Positions 19,523 through 28,055 of a stretch of 64,000 nucleotides of DNA are shown in pieces. The translations under genes and the position numbers were made by a program. The notes below the pieces were generated by a model, which ran no database searches, was not told where the DNA came from, and saw only the letters and a program-made list of their open reading frames with translations. This DNA comes from Phycisphaerales bacterium (GTDB lineage: Bacteria > Planctomycetota > UBA1135 > UBA2386), in contig JADCJE010000063.1 in NCBI GenBank assembly GCA_020247305.1, positions 1 through 64,000 of the forward strand. The letters run 5' to 3'. The first letter of the stretch is position 1, and the number at the start of each line of letters is the position of its first letter.

Positions 19523-20614
19523 ATGAGCAAGGTCTACGACATCGGAGTCCTCCCCGGCGACGGCATCGGCGACGAGGTCGTGCGCGAGGCCCTCAAGGTC
19601 CTCGACGCGATCCAGTCGGTGCACGGCTTCGCCACGAAGCGCGAGCACCTGCCCTACGGCGCCGAGCACTTCCTCAAGACGGGCGAGACGATGCCGGACG
19701 TCGCCTTCGACCGCATCCGCCAGATGCACGCCGTGCTGTTCGGCGCCATCGGCGACCCGCGCATCGAGGTCGGCAAGCTGGAGTTCGCGATCATCGCCGG
19801 CATGCGGCACAAGCTCGACCTGTACGTCAACCTGCGGCCGGTCAAGCTCTACCACGAGTCGATGTGCCCGCTGAAGGGCAAGACGCCCGCCGACATCGAC
19901 ATCGTCTTCCTGCGCGAGAACACCGAGGACGCCTACGCCGGCATCCACGGCACGACCAAGAAGGACACCGACTTCGAGATCGCGCTCCAGCAGATGGTCT
20001 ACACCGCGCGCGGCACCGAGCGCATCATCCGCCACGCCTTCGAGACGGCCGTGAAGCGCGGCCCGAAGCCGGGCAAGGAGAAGCCGCAGGTCACGCTGAT
20101 CGACAAGGCCAACGCCGTGCGCGCGCAGGACATCTGGACGCGCATCTTCGCCAAGGTCGCCAAGGAGTACCCGGGCGTCGCCACCGACCACGCCTACATC
20201 GACGCGGCGTGCATGTGGATGATCAAGAACCCGGACTGGTTCGACGTCTGCGTCACGACCAACCTCTTCGGCGACATCATCACCGACCTCGGCGCCATGC
20301 TGATCGGCGGCATGGGCATCGCCTCGTCGGGCAACATCCACCCTGGCAAGGTGTCGATGTTCGAGGGCATCCACGGCAGCGCGCCGAAGTACAAGGGCAC
20401 CGACAAGGCGAGTCCGCTGGCGACGATCCTGTCGATGGGCCTGATGCTCGACCACATCGGCCAGCCGGCGGCGGCGAAGGAACTGGAGGCGACCGTCGCC
20501 AGCCTGATCCAGACCGGCCGCATCCGCAGCCTCAAGGCCGGCGACCACAAGTGCAGCGAGCTCGGCACGATGGTGCGCGACGAGTTCCTCGCGCGCGCCG
20601 CCGCGCGCAAGTGA
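19523..20614 (+). CDS. leuB: Isopropylmalate/isocitrate-type dehydrogenase, probably LeuB
   Basis: This 363-aa protein belongs to the beta-decarboxylating dehydrogenase family. It has LPGDGIGDEV at the N-terminus, the substrate Arg segment (DLYVNLRPVKLY), LRENTEDAYAGIHG, DKANAVRAQDIW, the Asp cluster in FDVCVTTNLFGDIITDLGAMLIGGMG, and the NAD-binding FEGIHGSAPKYKGTDKASP. The His-Gly-Ser-Ala-Pro context suggests NAD use. 3-isopropylmalate dehydrogenase fits best, but tartrate or homoisocitrate dehydrogenase cannot be excluded because no leucine-pathway neighbour is present. The ATG at 19523 is the only start compatible with the family. Confidence 0.85.
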   Translation: MSKVYDIGVLPGDGIGDEVVREALKVLDAIQSVHGFATKREHLPYGAEHFLKTGETMPDVAFDRIRQMHAVLFGAIGDPRIEVGKLEFAIIAGMRHKLDLYVNLRPVKLYHESMCPLKGKTPADIDIVFLRENTEDAYAGIHGTTKKDTDFEIALQQMVYTARGTERIIRHAFETAVKRGPKPGKEKPQVTLIDKANAVRAQDIWTRIFAKVAKEYPGVATDHAYIDAACMWMIKNPDWFDVCVTTNLFGDIITDLGAMLIGGMGIASSGNIHPGKVSMFEGIHGSAPKYKGTDKASPLATILSMGLMLDHIGQPAAAKELEATVASLIQTGRIRSLKAGDHKCSELGTMVRDEFLARAAARK

Positions 20615-20724
20615 GCCGCCGGCCGACCGCCGCGGCCCCGCGGTCCGCTGCGCACGACCGCATCGTGACGCCGCGGCGCGGCAAGATGCCGCGGCCCCCT
20701 CGGCGCCGCCGCGGCGGATTCTGC

Positions 20725-20730
20725 TAGGAT
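20725..20730 (+). promoter_or_regulatory. Extended -10 promoter element, metalloprotease gene
   Basis: TAGGAT is preceded by TGC (extended -10) 49 nt before the ATG at 20780. No -35 hexamer is evident. Confidence 0.4.
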
Positions 20731-20779
20731 CGCACCGGCGTCCCCGGAATCGGCCGACGGACGCCCGCTCCGGGCCTCG

Positions 20780-22531
20780 ATGACTTCATCCTTCGCCGCG
20801 TCGCTCCGTCTCGCCCTTCCGTTCGCCGCGTGCGTCGGCCTGCTGCCGGCGCAGGGCGGCCAGCCGGCGCTGTTGCCGCCGACGTTGGCGCAGGCGTTTG
20901 CCGTGCAGGCCGGCACGCTGCAGAGCCTGACGCTGCCGGCCGCGCCGGTCGGCCTCGTCACCGTTCCCGTCGTGCTCGCCGGCGCGCCGGCGCTGCTCGA
21001 ACTCGCGCCGTTCGACGTGCGCGCCGCGAACTTCCAGCTGTGGGTGCGCAGCGGCGACCAGCTGGCGGAGGTCTCGCCGCCGCCTGCCGCCGACACGTGG
21101 CGCGGCGGCATCGCCGGCGAGGTCGGCAGCGCCGTCGCGGCGACGATCGACGGCGGCGGCCTGACGGCCTACGTCCGGCGCGGCAGCGGCGACGTCTGGG
21201 TCGTGCAGCCGCTGCGCGCGGTGTCGGCGACGGCGCCGGCGACGGCGCACGCCGTCTTCCGCGGCGCCGACACCTTGCCGCAGCCCGGCTTCTGCGGCGT
21301 CACGCAGCCGTCGCTGCCGGTCGCCGGCGGCGGCGCCGGCGGCGAGGACGTCGTCTACGCCTGCGAACTCGCGCTGGAGGCCGACTACCCGCTGTTCCAG
21401 GCCAACGGCAGCAACGTCGCCAGCACGCAGAACGACGTCCTCGGCGTCGTCAACGCGATCGACCTGATCTACCGCAACGACGTGCAGATCGACCTGTCGG
21501 TGACGCAGCTGGTCGTCGACTCGACCCCCGATCCGTACACGTCGAGCGTCGCCAACACGCTGCTGACGCAGTTCCAGCAGCGCTGGACGACGACCTACGC
21601 GGCGGTGCCGCGCGACATCGCGCACCTGATGACCGGCCGCAACGTCGGGCAGGCGAGCAACGGCACGATCGGCCTCGCCTACGTCGGCTCGGTGTGCAAC
21701 CCGTCGTTCGGCTACGGCCTGTCGCAGACGCGCTTCACGGCCAACTTCGGGCTGCGCGTCGCGGTCACCGCCCACGAACTCGGCCACAACTTCAACGCCT
21801 CGCACTGCGACGGCCAGCCGGGCTGCGCGATCATGTGCAGCGGCGCCGGCGGCTGCACCGGCGTGGTGAACACGTTCAGCGCCTACGAGCGCGCGCAGAT
21901 CACCGCCTTCCGCGCGACGGCGCCCTGCCTGACGGCGCAGGCGACCACGCCGCAGATCGCGTCGATCGCGCCGACCAGCTTCCTGACGGTCAACCCGCCG
22001 CAGATCACGGTCAACGGCAGCGGCTTCTTCGGCGTCAACCTCGCGACCCTCGGCGGCGTGCCGGTGACGACCGGCATCACGGTGGTGAGCGACACCCAGC
22101 TGCGCTTCACGCCGCCGGTCGGCGTGCCGCTCGGCCCGCAGCTGCTGTCGGTCACCAACGCGGCGGGGACAAGCAACGTCGCGCTCGTCGTCGTCAACCC
22201 GGCCAATCCGTGCCAGGTGTTCGTGCCGTCGGCGACGTACGGCGGCGCGACGCTGTCCTGGCGCATGGGCGGCTGGCCGGGCGACCCGGCGTTGCTCGGC
22301 ATCAGCATCGTCAACTCGACGTCGCCCTTCCTCGGTCAGCCGCTCATGGACGGCTTCCTGACCCTGTGGAACGGCGTGCTCGACGCCCGCGGCCTCGCCA
22401 ACTTCGCGGTCGTGGTGCCGCCGGGGCTGCTGACCGGCTTCACCATCTACTCGCAACTGCTCGACGTCGATCCAGCGACCGGCGGCCTGCGCAGCGTCTC
22501 CGGCCTGCCCGGCACCTGGATCGTCTTCTGA
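20780..22531 (+). CDS. Secreted M12B (reprolysin/adamalysin)-type zinc metalloprotease with IPT/TIG domain
   Basis: This 583-aa protein has a signal peptide (cleavage LPA|Q). A propeptide-like region is followed by a catalytic domain with HELGHNFNASHC (about 332-343), the HExxHxxxxxH metzincin zinc site, and a Met-turn-like CAIMCSG about 10 residues later. Cysteines around the site (CNPSFG, CDGQPGC, CSGAGGC) could form disulfides. An IPT/TIG immunoglobulin-like domain (about 397-475) precedes a beta-rich C-terminal domain. It is probably an exported endopeptidase. It is monocistronic. Confidence 0.88.
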   Translation: MTSSFAASLRLALPFAACVGLLPAQGGQPALLPPTLAQAFAVQAGTLQSLTLPAAPVGLVTVPVVLAGAPALLELAPFDVRAANFQLWVRSGDQLAEVSPPPAADTWRGGIAGEVGSAVAATIDGGGLTAYVRRGSGDVWVVQPLRAVSATAPATAHAVFRGADTLPQPGFCGVTQPSLPVAGGGAGGEDVVYACELALEADYPLFQANGSNVASTQNDVLGVVNAIDLIYRNDVQIDLSVTQLVVDSTPDPYTSSVANTLLTQFQQRWTTTYAAVPRDIAHLMTGRNVGQASNGTIGLAYVGSVCNPSFGYGLSQTRFTANFGLRVAVTAHELGHNFNASHCDGQPGCAIMCSGAGGCTGVVNTFSAYERAQITAFRATAPCLTAQATTPQIASIAPTSFLTVNPPQITVNGSGFFGVNLATLGGVPVTTGITVVSDTQLRFTPPVGVPLGPQLLSVTNAAGTSNVALVVVNPANPCQVFVPSATYGGATLSWRMGGWPGDPALLGISIVNSTSPFLGQPLMDGFLTLWNGVLDARGLANFAVVVPPGLLTGFTIYSQLLDVDPATGGLRSVSGLPGTWIVF

Positions 22532-22630
22532 TCGGCGCTGCGGCGGTCGCCCGCGACCGCCGGCAGCGGCTCAGGCCGGCGGCGGGTCGGTCGGCAGCCG
22601 CCAGCGGACCGGCGGCGGCTCGGCGACGGC

Positions 22631-22690
22631 ATCGGCCAGCGCATCAGCCAGCCCATTGGCCAGCGCATCGGCCGGCGCGTCGGGCCGGGC
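22631..22690. repeat. 12-bp tandem repeat, about five units
   Basis: The units read atcggccagcgc, atcagccagccc, attggccagcgc, atcggccggcgc and gtcgggccgggc. The last is degenerate. Confidence 0.7.
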
Positions 22691-22768
22691 CGCGGCAAGG
22701 CGGGGCGGGCGGGCCGCCAACGGGCGGTCGGCGGGGGGCACGGAGTCGTCGGGCCGTGGGTGCGGCAT

Positions 22769-22792
22769 GTCCCAAGGTGGTCGACCGGGGGG
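22769..22792 (-). promoter_or_regulatory. 24-nt intergenic motif, copy A
   Basis: On the minus strand this reads ccccccggt, three variable bases, then ccaccttgggac. It matches 26677-26700 at 21 of 24 positions. Its function is unknown; it may be a promoter or operator. Confidence 0.35.
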
Positions 22793-22913
22793 ATCGGCGG
22801 CACATTGCGCGCAGCTTTGCGTGGGGGATGGCAGGCGTGTGCGTTGCTCGCGCCCTATCCTCGCGGCGTTCCGGCCGGTCCGGACACCCGCCTCGCGCAT
22901 CCGCATTCCCACG

Positions 22914-23846
22914 ATGACCATGACCATCCGCATCGCTTCCCTGTTCCTCGCCCTCGCGCTGCCGCTCACCGCCCAGGACGCCGGCGGTTCGGCCGAGCCC
23001 GACACCATGTTCTACAAGGCCTTCTACCTGGAGAAGGGCCAGCGCGACTTCGCCGGCGCCATGGCGCTGTACGAGCAGTTCCTGGCCAAGGCCCCCGAGC
23101 ACAAGCTCGCCGGCGAGGCCGCGCGCCAGCAGTTCCGCCTGCTCGACGCCACGGGCAAGACCAAGGAGCGCGACGCCTTCAAGGCCAAGTACGAGAAGCT
23201 GCTCGGCAACGTCACGGCGGCGGCGCCGACGCCGGCCGTGTCGGAGCGCCCGGCGCGCGGCGGCGAGGGCGGCGAGCGCCCGGCGCGCGGCGAAGGCGGC
23301 GCGGCCGGCGGCCGGCCGGACATGGCGGCGCGCATGGCCGAGCTGGAGAAGCAGCTCGCCGCGGCGAAGGAAGCCGGCAACGCCGACGAGCAGAAGCGCC
23401 TGGAGCAGCAGATCGAGCGCATGAAGTCGATGGGCAACCGCGGCCAGGGCGGCCCCGGTGGCCCGGGTGGCGCCGGCGGCCGCGGCCGCGGCGGCCTGAT
23501 GGGCGCGGTCATGGGCGGCAAGCCCGTCGCGGAGATGAGCGACGAGGAGATCGGCCAGCTCAAGAGCGGCATCGAGCAGTCGAGCCAGATGATCGAGATG
23601 ATGCGCGAGCGCAACCCCGAGCAGGCCGACAAGATGGAGAAGGGCGTCGCCGACCTGAAGAAGGCGCTCGACGCCGGCGACAAGGCGGCGGCGCAGACGG
23701 CCCTCGACGCGCTGAAGTCGGCGATGCCGGCGCGCGGCGGCCGCGGCAACCGCGGCGGCGGCGGCGGTGAGGCCGGTGGCGCTGGCGCTGGCGGCGGCGG
23801 CCGCGGCGGCAACGGCGGTGGTGGCGGTGGCGGCGGCGGCATCTGA
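22914..23846 (+). CDS. Secreted Gly/Arg-rich protein with helical core
   Basis: This 310-aa protein starts MTMTIRIAS with a signal peptide cleaved at LTA|Q. A TPR-like segment follows (MFYKAFYLEKGQRDFAGAMALYEQFL). Then come three low-complexity Gly/Arg tracts (about 105-130, 180-205 and 270-310) separated by charged coiled-coil helices (AELEKQLAAAKEAG; EEIGQLKSGIEQSSQMIEMM). The Gly-rich tail ends in a near-homopolymer. There is no catalytic motif. It may be a surface or matrix protein. An intrinsic terminator follows at 23884-23920. Confidence 0.8.
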   Translation: MTMTIRIASLFLALALPLTAQDAGGSAEPDTMFYKAFYLEKGQRDFAGAMALYEQFLAKAPEHKLAGEAARQQFRLLDATGKTKERDAFKAKYEKLLGNVTAAAPTPAVSERPARGGEGGERPARGEGGAAGGRPDMAARMAELEKQLAAAKEAGNADEQKRLEQQIERMKSMGNRGQGGPGGPGGAGGRGRGGLMGAVMGGKPVAEMSDEEIGQLKSGIEQSSQMIEMMRERNPEQADKMEKGVADLKKALDAGDKAAAQTALDALKSAMPARGGRGNRGGGGGEAGGAGAGGGGRGGNGGGGGGGGGI

Positions 23847-23883
23847 GCCCGCCTGCGACCCGCAACCGGACCGCACGACGGCG

Positions 23884-23920
23884 GCCAGCCCGATCCCCCC
23901 GGGCTGGCTGCCGTTGTTTT
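23884..23920 (+). terminator. Rho-independent terminator
   Basis: A perfect 9-bp stem gccagcccg (23884-23892) / cgggctggc (23900-23908) with a 7-nt loop is followed by a T-rich tail ending in gttgtttt (23913-23920). It is positioned 38 bp after the stop of the Gly-rich protein. Confidence 0.75.
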
Positions 23921-23976
23921 GGCCGCCGTAGTTCTGGCCGCCATCGTCTTGGCCGGCGTCCTTTTGGCCGCGCAGC
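23917..23976. repeat. 15-bp tandem repeat, four units
   Basis: Units of 15 bp share a core of ttttggccgcc or a close variant: 23917-23931, 23932-23946, 23947-23961 and 23962-23976. The first unit overlaps the terminator tail. Confidence 0.65.
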
Positions 23977-24014
23977 GCCTTCCCTCGCGCGGCTGCGGCG
24001 GCGATGGTGGTGGT

Positions 24015-25589
24015 GTGCCGCGCCGCCGCGTCGATCCCGTCCGCCAGGAGGTCTTCCACCACCTCTACAGCGCGTGGTGCGAAGAGGCCGGCGTGCGCCT
24101 GCAGCGCAGCGCGATCAGCCCGAACATCCGCGAGCGCGCCGACTTCTCGGTCGCGGTGTTCGACCGCCGCGGCGCGCTGGTGGCGCAGGCTGCGCACATC
24201 CCCGTGCACCTCGGCAGCGCCGGCGACGCGGTCGCGGCGGTGCGCGCCGAACTCGAGCTGCGGCCCGGCGACGTCGCCATCCTCAACGACCCGTACGCCG
24301 GCGGCACGCACCTGCCCGACGTGACGATGGTGCGGCCGGTGTTCCTGCCGGGCGCACGCTCGCCCGAGTGGTTCGTCGTCAACCGCGCGCACCACGCCGA
24401 CGTCGGCGGCGCGGCGCCCGGTTCGATGGCGATCGCCGCCGACCTGCACGCCGAGGGCTTCGTCGTGCCGCCCGTGCACCTGCGGCGGCGCGGCGTGCTG
24501 CAGCGCGATCTGTGGCGGCTGTTCGCGCGCAACGTGCGCGGCGCCGACGAACGGCTCGTCGATCTCGCCGCGCAGGAGGCGAGCCTCGCGCAACTCGACC
24601 GGCGGCTCGCCGCGGCGGCGGCCGAACATGGCGTCGCCACCCTGCGGGCCGTGCAGGACCAGCTCGCCGACCACGCCGAGCGCGCCGGCGCGGCGATGCT
24701 GCGCGGCCTGCCCGCTGGCACGTACCGCGCCGCCGACGTGCTGGAGGACGACGGCTTCGGCCACGGCCCGCTGCGTCTTGCGCTGGCGCTGACGCTGCGC
24801 GGCGGCCGCGCCACCTTCGACTGGACCGCCAGCAGCGACGCCGCCGTCGGCGGCGTCAACGCCAACCGCGGCATCGTGCTGGCGGCGTGCGTCTACGCGC
24901 TGCGCTGCCTGTGCCCAGGCCGCCTGCCGATGAACGACGGCGTGTTCCGGCTGGTGCGCCTGGTCACGCGACCCGGCAGTCTCGTCGATCCGCGTTCGCC
25001 GTCGCCGGTCGCCGGCGGCAACGTCGAGACGAGCCAGCGCCTCGTCGACGTCGTCTTCGCCGCGCTGGCCAAGGCTGCGCCCGAGCGCGCCCCGGCGGCC
25101 TCGGCCGGCACGATGAGCAACTTCTCGTTCGGCGGCCGGCGCGCCGACGGCGGCGAGTTCACCAGCTACGAGACGATCCCCGGCGGCGCGGGCGCGACGG
25201 CGCAGCGCGCCGGGCAGGCGGCGATCCAGACGCACATGACCAACACGCGCAACACGCCGATCGAGGAACTGGAGCACCGCGCGCCGGTGCGCGTCGTCGC
25301 CCTGTCGGTGCGGCGCGGCAGCGGCGGCGCCGGGGCGCAGCGCGGCGGCGACGGCATGCGCAAGGTCGTCGAGGCGCTGGCGCCGCTGCGTGCTTCGTTC
25401 CTCGGCGAACGGCATCGCACGCGCCCGCCCGGCGCCCGCGGCGGCGGCGCCGGCGCCCCCGGCGCGCTGTGCGTCCTGCGGCGCGGCCGCCGCGTGCGCT
25501 TGCCGGCGAAGGCGACGTTCGCGCTGCAGCCAGGCGATCGCGTCGTCATCGACACGCCCGGCGGCGGCGGCTGCGGTCGCCGGCGCTGA
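24015..25589 (+). CDS. Hydantoinase B/oxoprolinase-like protein
   Basis: This 524-aa protein (from GTG 24015) matches the HyuB family: SPNIRERADFSVAVFDRRG, HIPVHLGS, ILNDPYAGGTHLPDVT, NRAHHADVGG, then SPVAGGNVETSQRLVDVV and a Gly-rich C-terminus (GDRVVIDTPGGGGCG). HyuB normally works with an ATP-dependent HyuA subunit to open hydantoin or 5-oxoproline rings; no hyuA is next to it. The frame is open upstream to ATG 23919, but that part lies within 15-bp tandem repeats, so I start later. The substrate is unknown. Confidence 0.85.
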   Translation: MPRRRVDPVRQEVFHHLYSAWCEEAGVRLQRSAISPNIRERADFSVAVFDRRGALVAQAAHIPVHLGSAGDAVAAVRAELELRPGDVAILNDPYAGGTHLPDVTMVRPVFLPGARSPEWFVVNRAHHADVGGAAPGSMAIAADLHAEGFVVPPVHLRRRGVLQRDLWRLFARNVRGADERLVDLAAQEASLAQLDRRLAAAAAEHGVATLRAVQDQLADHAERAGAAMLRGLPAGTYRAADVLEDDGFGHGPLRLALALTLRGGRATFDWTASSDAAVGGVNANRGIVLAACVYALRCLCPGRLPMNDGVFRLVRLVTRPGSLVDPRSPSPVAGGNVETSQRLVDVVFAALAKAAPERAPAASAGTMSNFSFGGRRADGGEFTSYETIPGGAGATAQRAGQAAIQTHMTNTRNTPIEELEHRAPVRVVALSVRRGSGGAGAQRGGDGMRKVVEALAPLRASFLGERHRTRPPGARGGGAGAPGALCVLRRGRRVRLPAKATFALQPGDRVVIDTPGGGGCGRRR

Positions 25590-25630
25590 CCTCGCCGCAG
25601 CGCGTCGGCCGTCCGCGCGGTGCGCCCCGT

Positions 25631-26656
25631 TCACGGCGCGCCCGCGCCGGCGGCGGCAGCGACGGCGGTGAGCACGCGGTCGTGCGGTTGGCGGCGGCGT
25701 GCCCGCGCCAGCAGGCGCACGGCGCCGCGGCGGTCGCCGCGCGCCTCGCGCAGCCGTGCCCGCGCCAGCACGGCCGTGGCCGGCGGCAGGGTCGGCAGCA
25801 CGCGGGCCGCGCGCAGCGCGCGCGCGGCGGCGGCGAGGTCGCCATCGGCGATGCCGGCTTCGAAGCGCCACGCCCACGCCGCGGCGTTGTCCGGCGCCAG
25901 CGCGGTCGCCGCCGCCAGCAGTTCCGCCGGCGCGCCCGGTTCGAACCGCCGCGCGCAGGTCCAGCGGCGGATCAGCGCGCGCTCGCGCTGCGTCGCCGCG
26001 TGCCGCGGGAAGTGCGTCGCCAACCGGCGCAGGCGCTGCAGCCGGCGCGCGACGTCCGGTGGCCGCCGCGCCCGCGGGGCCAGGCACACGCGTTCGTCGC
26101 GGCGCAGCAGGTCGGCAGCGAGCCCCGCGAGCGCCTCCGCCAGCCGCCGCCGCCAGAAGGCGCGCTGCTCGCCGTCGGCGCCGCACCGGCGCGCCACTTC
26201 GTCGAGTTGCAGCCGCAGGCGCCGCCGCGGCACGCCCGCGGCCGCGGCGGTGCGGGCGAGGTTGCAGCGGCCGTTGACCAGCAGGTCGAGTTCGGCCGGC
26301 GCGCCGGCGATCGTCGCCCAGTCGGTGGCGAGGCCGGGGCCCGCGCACTCCGCCAGGTCGCCGCCGCGCCGCCGGCGCGCCGCGAAGCGGTCCTGGTAGA
26401 TCATGCGTTCCATCAGGCGCATCCAGCGCGCGTGCCGCGCCTCGAGCGGCAGCGCCGCGATCACGGCGGCGTGTTCGAGGCAGTCGGCTGCGATCTCCTG
26501 CGCGACGTCGTCGAGCAGGTCGCGAAAGGACTGCGGCGGCACGCCCTTCCACGCGGCGATGCGCCGCAGGGTGCCGGGCAAGGCCCGTCGGCAGAACATT
26601 CGCCAATGCGCCAGGGCCAGGGCGCGCGCGCCCTCGCCGTCGTCGGTTGCCGTCAT
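25631..26656 (-). CDS. Uncharacterised helical protein, sigma-region-2-like N-terminus and TPR-like C-terminus
   Basis: This 341-aa protein starts MTATDDGEG with AGGAGG about 9 nt upstream. It is Arg/Ala-rich and wholly helical. The N-terminal part (FRDLLDDVAQEIAADCLEH, then RWMRLMERMIYQDRFAARRRRG) resembles sigma-70 region 2 in spacing. The C-terminal third (DNAAAWAWRFEAGIADGDLAAAARALRAARVL) is TPR-like. I cannot assign a family. One copy of a repeated 24-nt motif lies upstream (26677-26700). The gene is divergent from purA. Confidence 0.65.
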   Translation of the reverse strand: MTATDDGEGARALALAHWRMFCRRALPGTLRRIAAWKGVPPQSFRDLLDDVAQEIAADCLEHAAVIAALPLEARHARWMRLMERMIYQDRFAARRRRGGDLAECAGPGLATDWATIAGAPAELDLLVNGRCNLARTAAAAGVPRRRLRLQLDEVARRCGADGEQRAFWRRRLAEALAGLAADLLRRDERVCLAPRARRPPDVARRLQRLRRLATHFPRHAATQRERALIRRWTCARRFEPGAPAELLAAATALAPDNAAAWAWRFEAGIADGDLAAAARALRAARVLPTLPPATAVLARARLREARGDRRGAVRLLARARRRQPHDRVLTAVAAAAGAGAP

Positions 26657-26676
26657 GGTTCGATGGTCCTCCTGTG

Positions 26677-26700
26677 GTCCCAAGGTGGGGCACCGGGGGG
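26677..26700 (-). promoter_or_regulatory. 24-nt intergenic motif, copy B
   Basis: This copy matches 22769-22792 at 21 of 24 positions. It lies 20 bp upstream of the ATG of the 25631-26656 gene in the same orientation, so a promoter or operator role is plausible. Confidence 0.4.
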
Positions 26701-26747
26701 TGGCGCGGATCCCGACGACGTGGTGGCGATCGCCGCGGGGCCACGGC

Positions 26748-26753
26748 TAGACT
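26748..26753 (+). promoter_or_regulatory. -10-like box, purA operon
   Basis: TAGACT lies 30 nt before the purA ATG. No clear -35 hexamer is seen. Confidence 0.4.
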
Positions 26754-26783
26754 GGTTCCCTTTTTCCGCCGCTGCGCTGATCC

Positions 26784-28055
26784 ATGCCGACCACGTGTGT
26801 CGTAGGCATCCTCTGGGGTGACGAAGGCAAGGGCAAAGTCATCGACTACCTCGCCGCCGAGACCGACTTCGTCGTCCGTTACGGCGGCGGCCACAACGCC
26901 GGGCACACGCTGGTGCTGCCGACCGGCAAGCTGGTCCTGCACCTGATCCCCTCGGGCATCGTCCACCCGCACACGGTGAACGTGATCGGCAACGGCGTCG
27001 TCGTCGACCCGGTGCACCTCGTCGGCGAGGTCGACAAGCTGCGCCAGCGCGGCCTCGACGTGCGCCTGGGCCACAACCTGCTGGTCAGCGAGCGCGCGCA
27101 CGTGATCGTCGAGGCGCACCGCCGGCAGGACCTGTGGGCCGAGGCGCAGCGCGGCGACGGCAAGATCGGCACCACCGGCCGCGGCATCGGCCCGGCCTAC
27201 GCCGACCGCTGCGGCCGCGTCGGCCTGCGCATGGGCGACCTGCTGCGGCCCGAGCGGCTGCGCGATGCCTGTGCGGCGTTCGCGGCGCACAAGAACGCGT
27301 GGTTCGGCCCCGCCGGGCTGGCCCCGGTCGACGCGGCGGCGCTCGCCGCCGAGCTGCTGGCCGCCGGCGAGACGCTGCGCGCCGGCATCGTCGACGCCGG
27401 TGCGGCGCTGCGGCGCGCGCAGGCGGACGGCAAGCGCATCCTGCTGGAGGGCGCGCAGGGCTGCCTGCTCGACCTGGAGCAGGGCACGTACCCGTACGTC
27501 ACCAGTTCGCACGCGAGCACCGGCGGCGCGTTCCCGGGCACCGGCCTGCCGCCGCACGCCATGCGCGTCGTCGGCATCGCCAAGGCCTACGCCACGCGCG
27601 TCGGCGCCGGGCCGTTCCCGACCGAGCTCAAGGACGCCCTCGGCGACACGCTGCGCATCGCCGGCAACGAGTTCGGCTCGACGACCGGCCGGCCGCGCCG
27701 CTGCGGCTGGTTCGACACCGTCGCCGTGCGCTACAGCGGCGCGGTGTCGGGCGCGAGCGAACTGGTGCTGACCAACCTCGACGTGCTGAAGGGCTTCGGG
27801 CCGCTGCGCCTGTGCGTCGCCTACCGACTCCCCGACGGCACGCGCACGACCGAGTTCCCGGCCTTCGACCTCGAAGGCGCCGTGCCGGAGTTCGTCGACC
27901 TGCCCGGCTTCACCGAGGACGTCCGCGCCGTGCGCCGTTTCGAGGACCTGCCGGCCAACGCGCGCGCGTACGTGCAGGCGATCGAGCAGCGCACCGGGAT
28001 CCCGGTGCGCACCATCTCGGTCGGCCCCGAGCGGCAGCAGGTCATCCTGCGGTGA
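26784..28055 (+). CDS. purA: Adenylosuccinate synthetase
   Basis: This 423-aa PurA is of normal length. It has the N-terminal P-loop GDEGKGK with catalytic Asp (about 12-18), the GGHNAGHT loop with catalytic His (about 36-43), TGRGIGPAYADR, the IMP-site QGCLLDLEQGTYPYVTSS, and the C-terminal GSTTGRPRRCGW. It joins IMP and Asp using GTP in AMP synthesis. Its TGA overlaps the uppS GTG (GTGA at 28052-28055), making purA-uppS-cdsA a coupled operon. Confidence 0.97.
   Translation: MPTTCVVGILWGDEGKGKVIDYLAAETDFVVRYGGGHNAGHTLVLPTGKLVLHLIPSGIVHPHTVNVIGNGVVVDPVHLVGEVDKLRQRGLDVRLGHNLLVSERAHVIVEAHRRQDLWAEAQRGDGKIGTTGRGIGPAYADRCGRVGLRMGDLLRPERLRDACAAFAAHKNAWFGPAGLAPVDAAALAAELLAAGETLRAGIVDAGAALRRAQADGKRILLEGAQGCLLDLEQGTYPYVTSSHASTGGAFPGTGLPPHAMRVVGIAKAYATRVGAGPFPTELKDALGDTLRIAGNEFGSTTGRPRRCGWFDTVAVRYSGAVSGASELVLTNLDVLKGFGPLRLCVAYRLPDGTRTTEFPAFDLEGAVPEFVDLPGFTEDVRAVRRFEDLPANARAYVQAIEQRTGIPVRTISVGPERQQVILR

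Larger units (their letters stand above)
22532..22913. other. 382-bp intergenic region with tandem repeats
   Basis: This gap holds 12-bp tandem repeats (22631-22690) and one copy of a 24-nt motif shared with 26677-26700. A minus-strand frame of 65 codons (22571-22768) begins immediately beside that motif, but its Pro/Ala composition follows from the repeats, so I do not call it a gene. Confidence 0.5.

Noticed and set aside
22571-22768. 65-codon minus-strand ORF
   Set aside because: Its composition follows from 12-bp tandem repeats, it has no ribosome site and its start abuts the shared 24-nt motif.
25631-26656. ECF sigma factor
   Set aside because: Only the N-terminal spacing resembles region 2; no region 4 helix-turn-helix is recognisable, so I left the function open.
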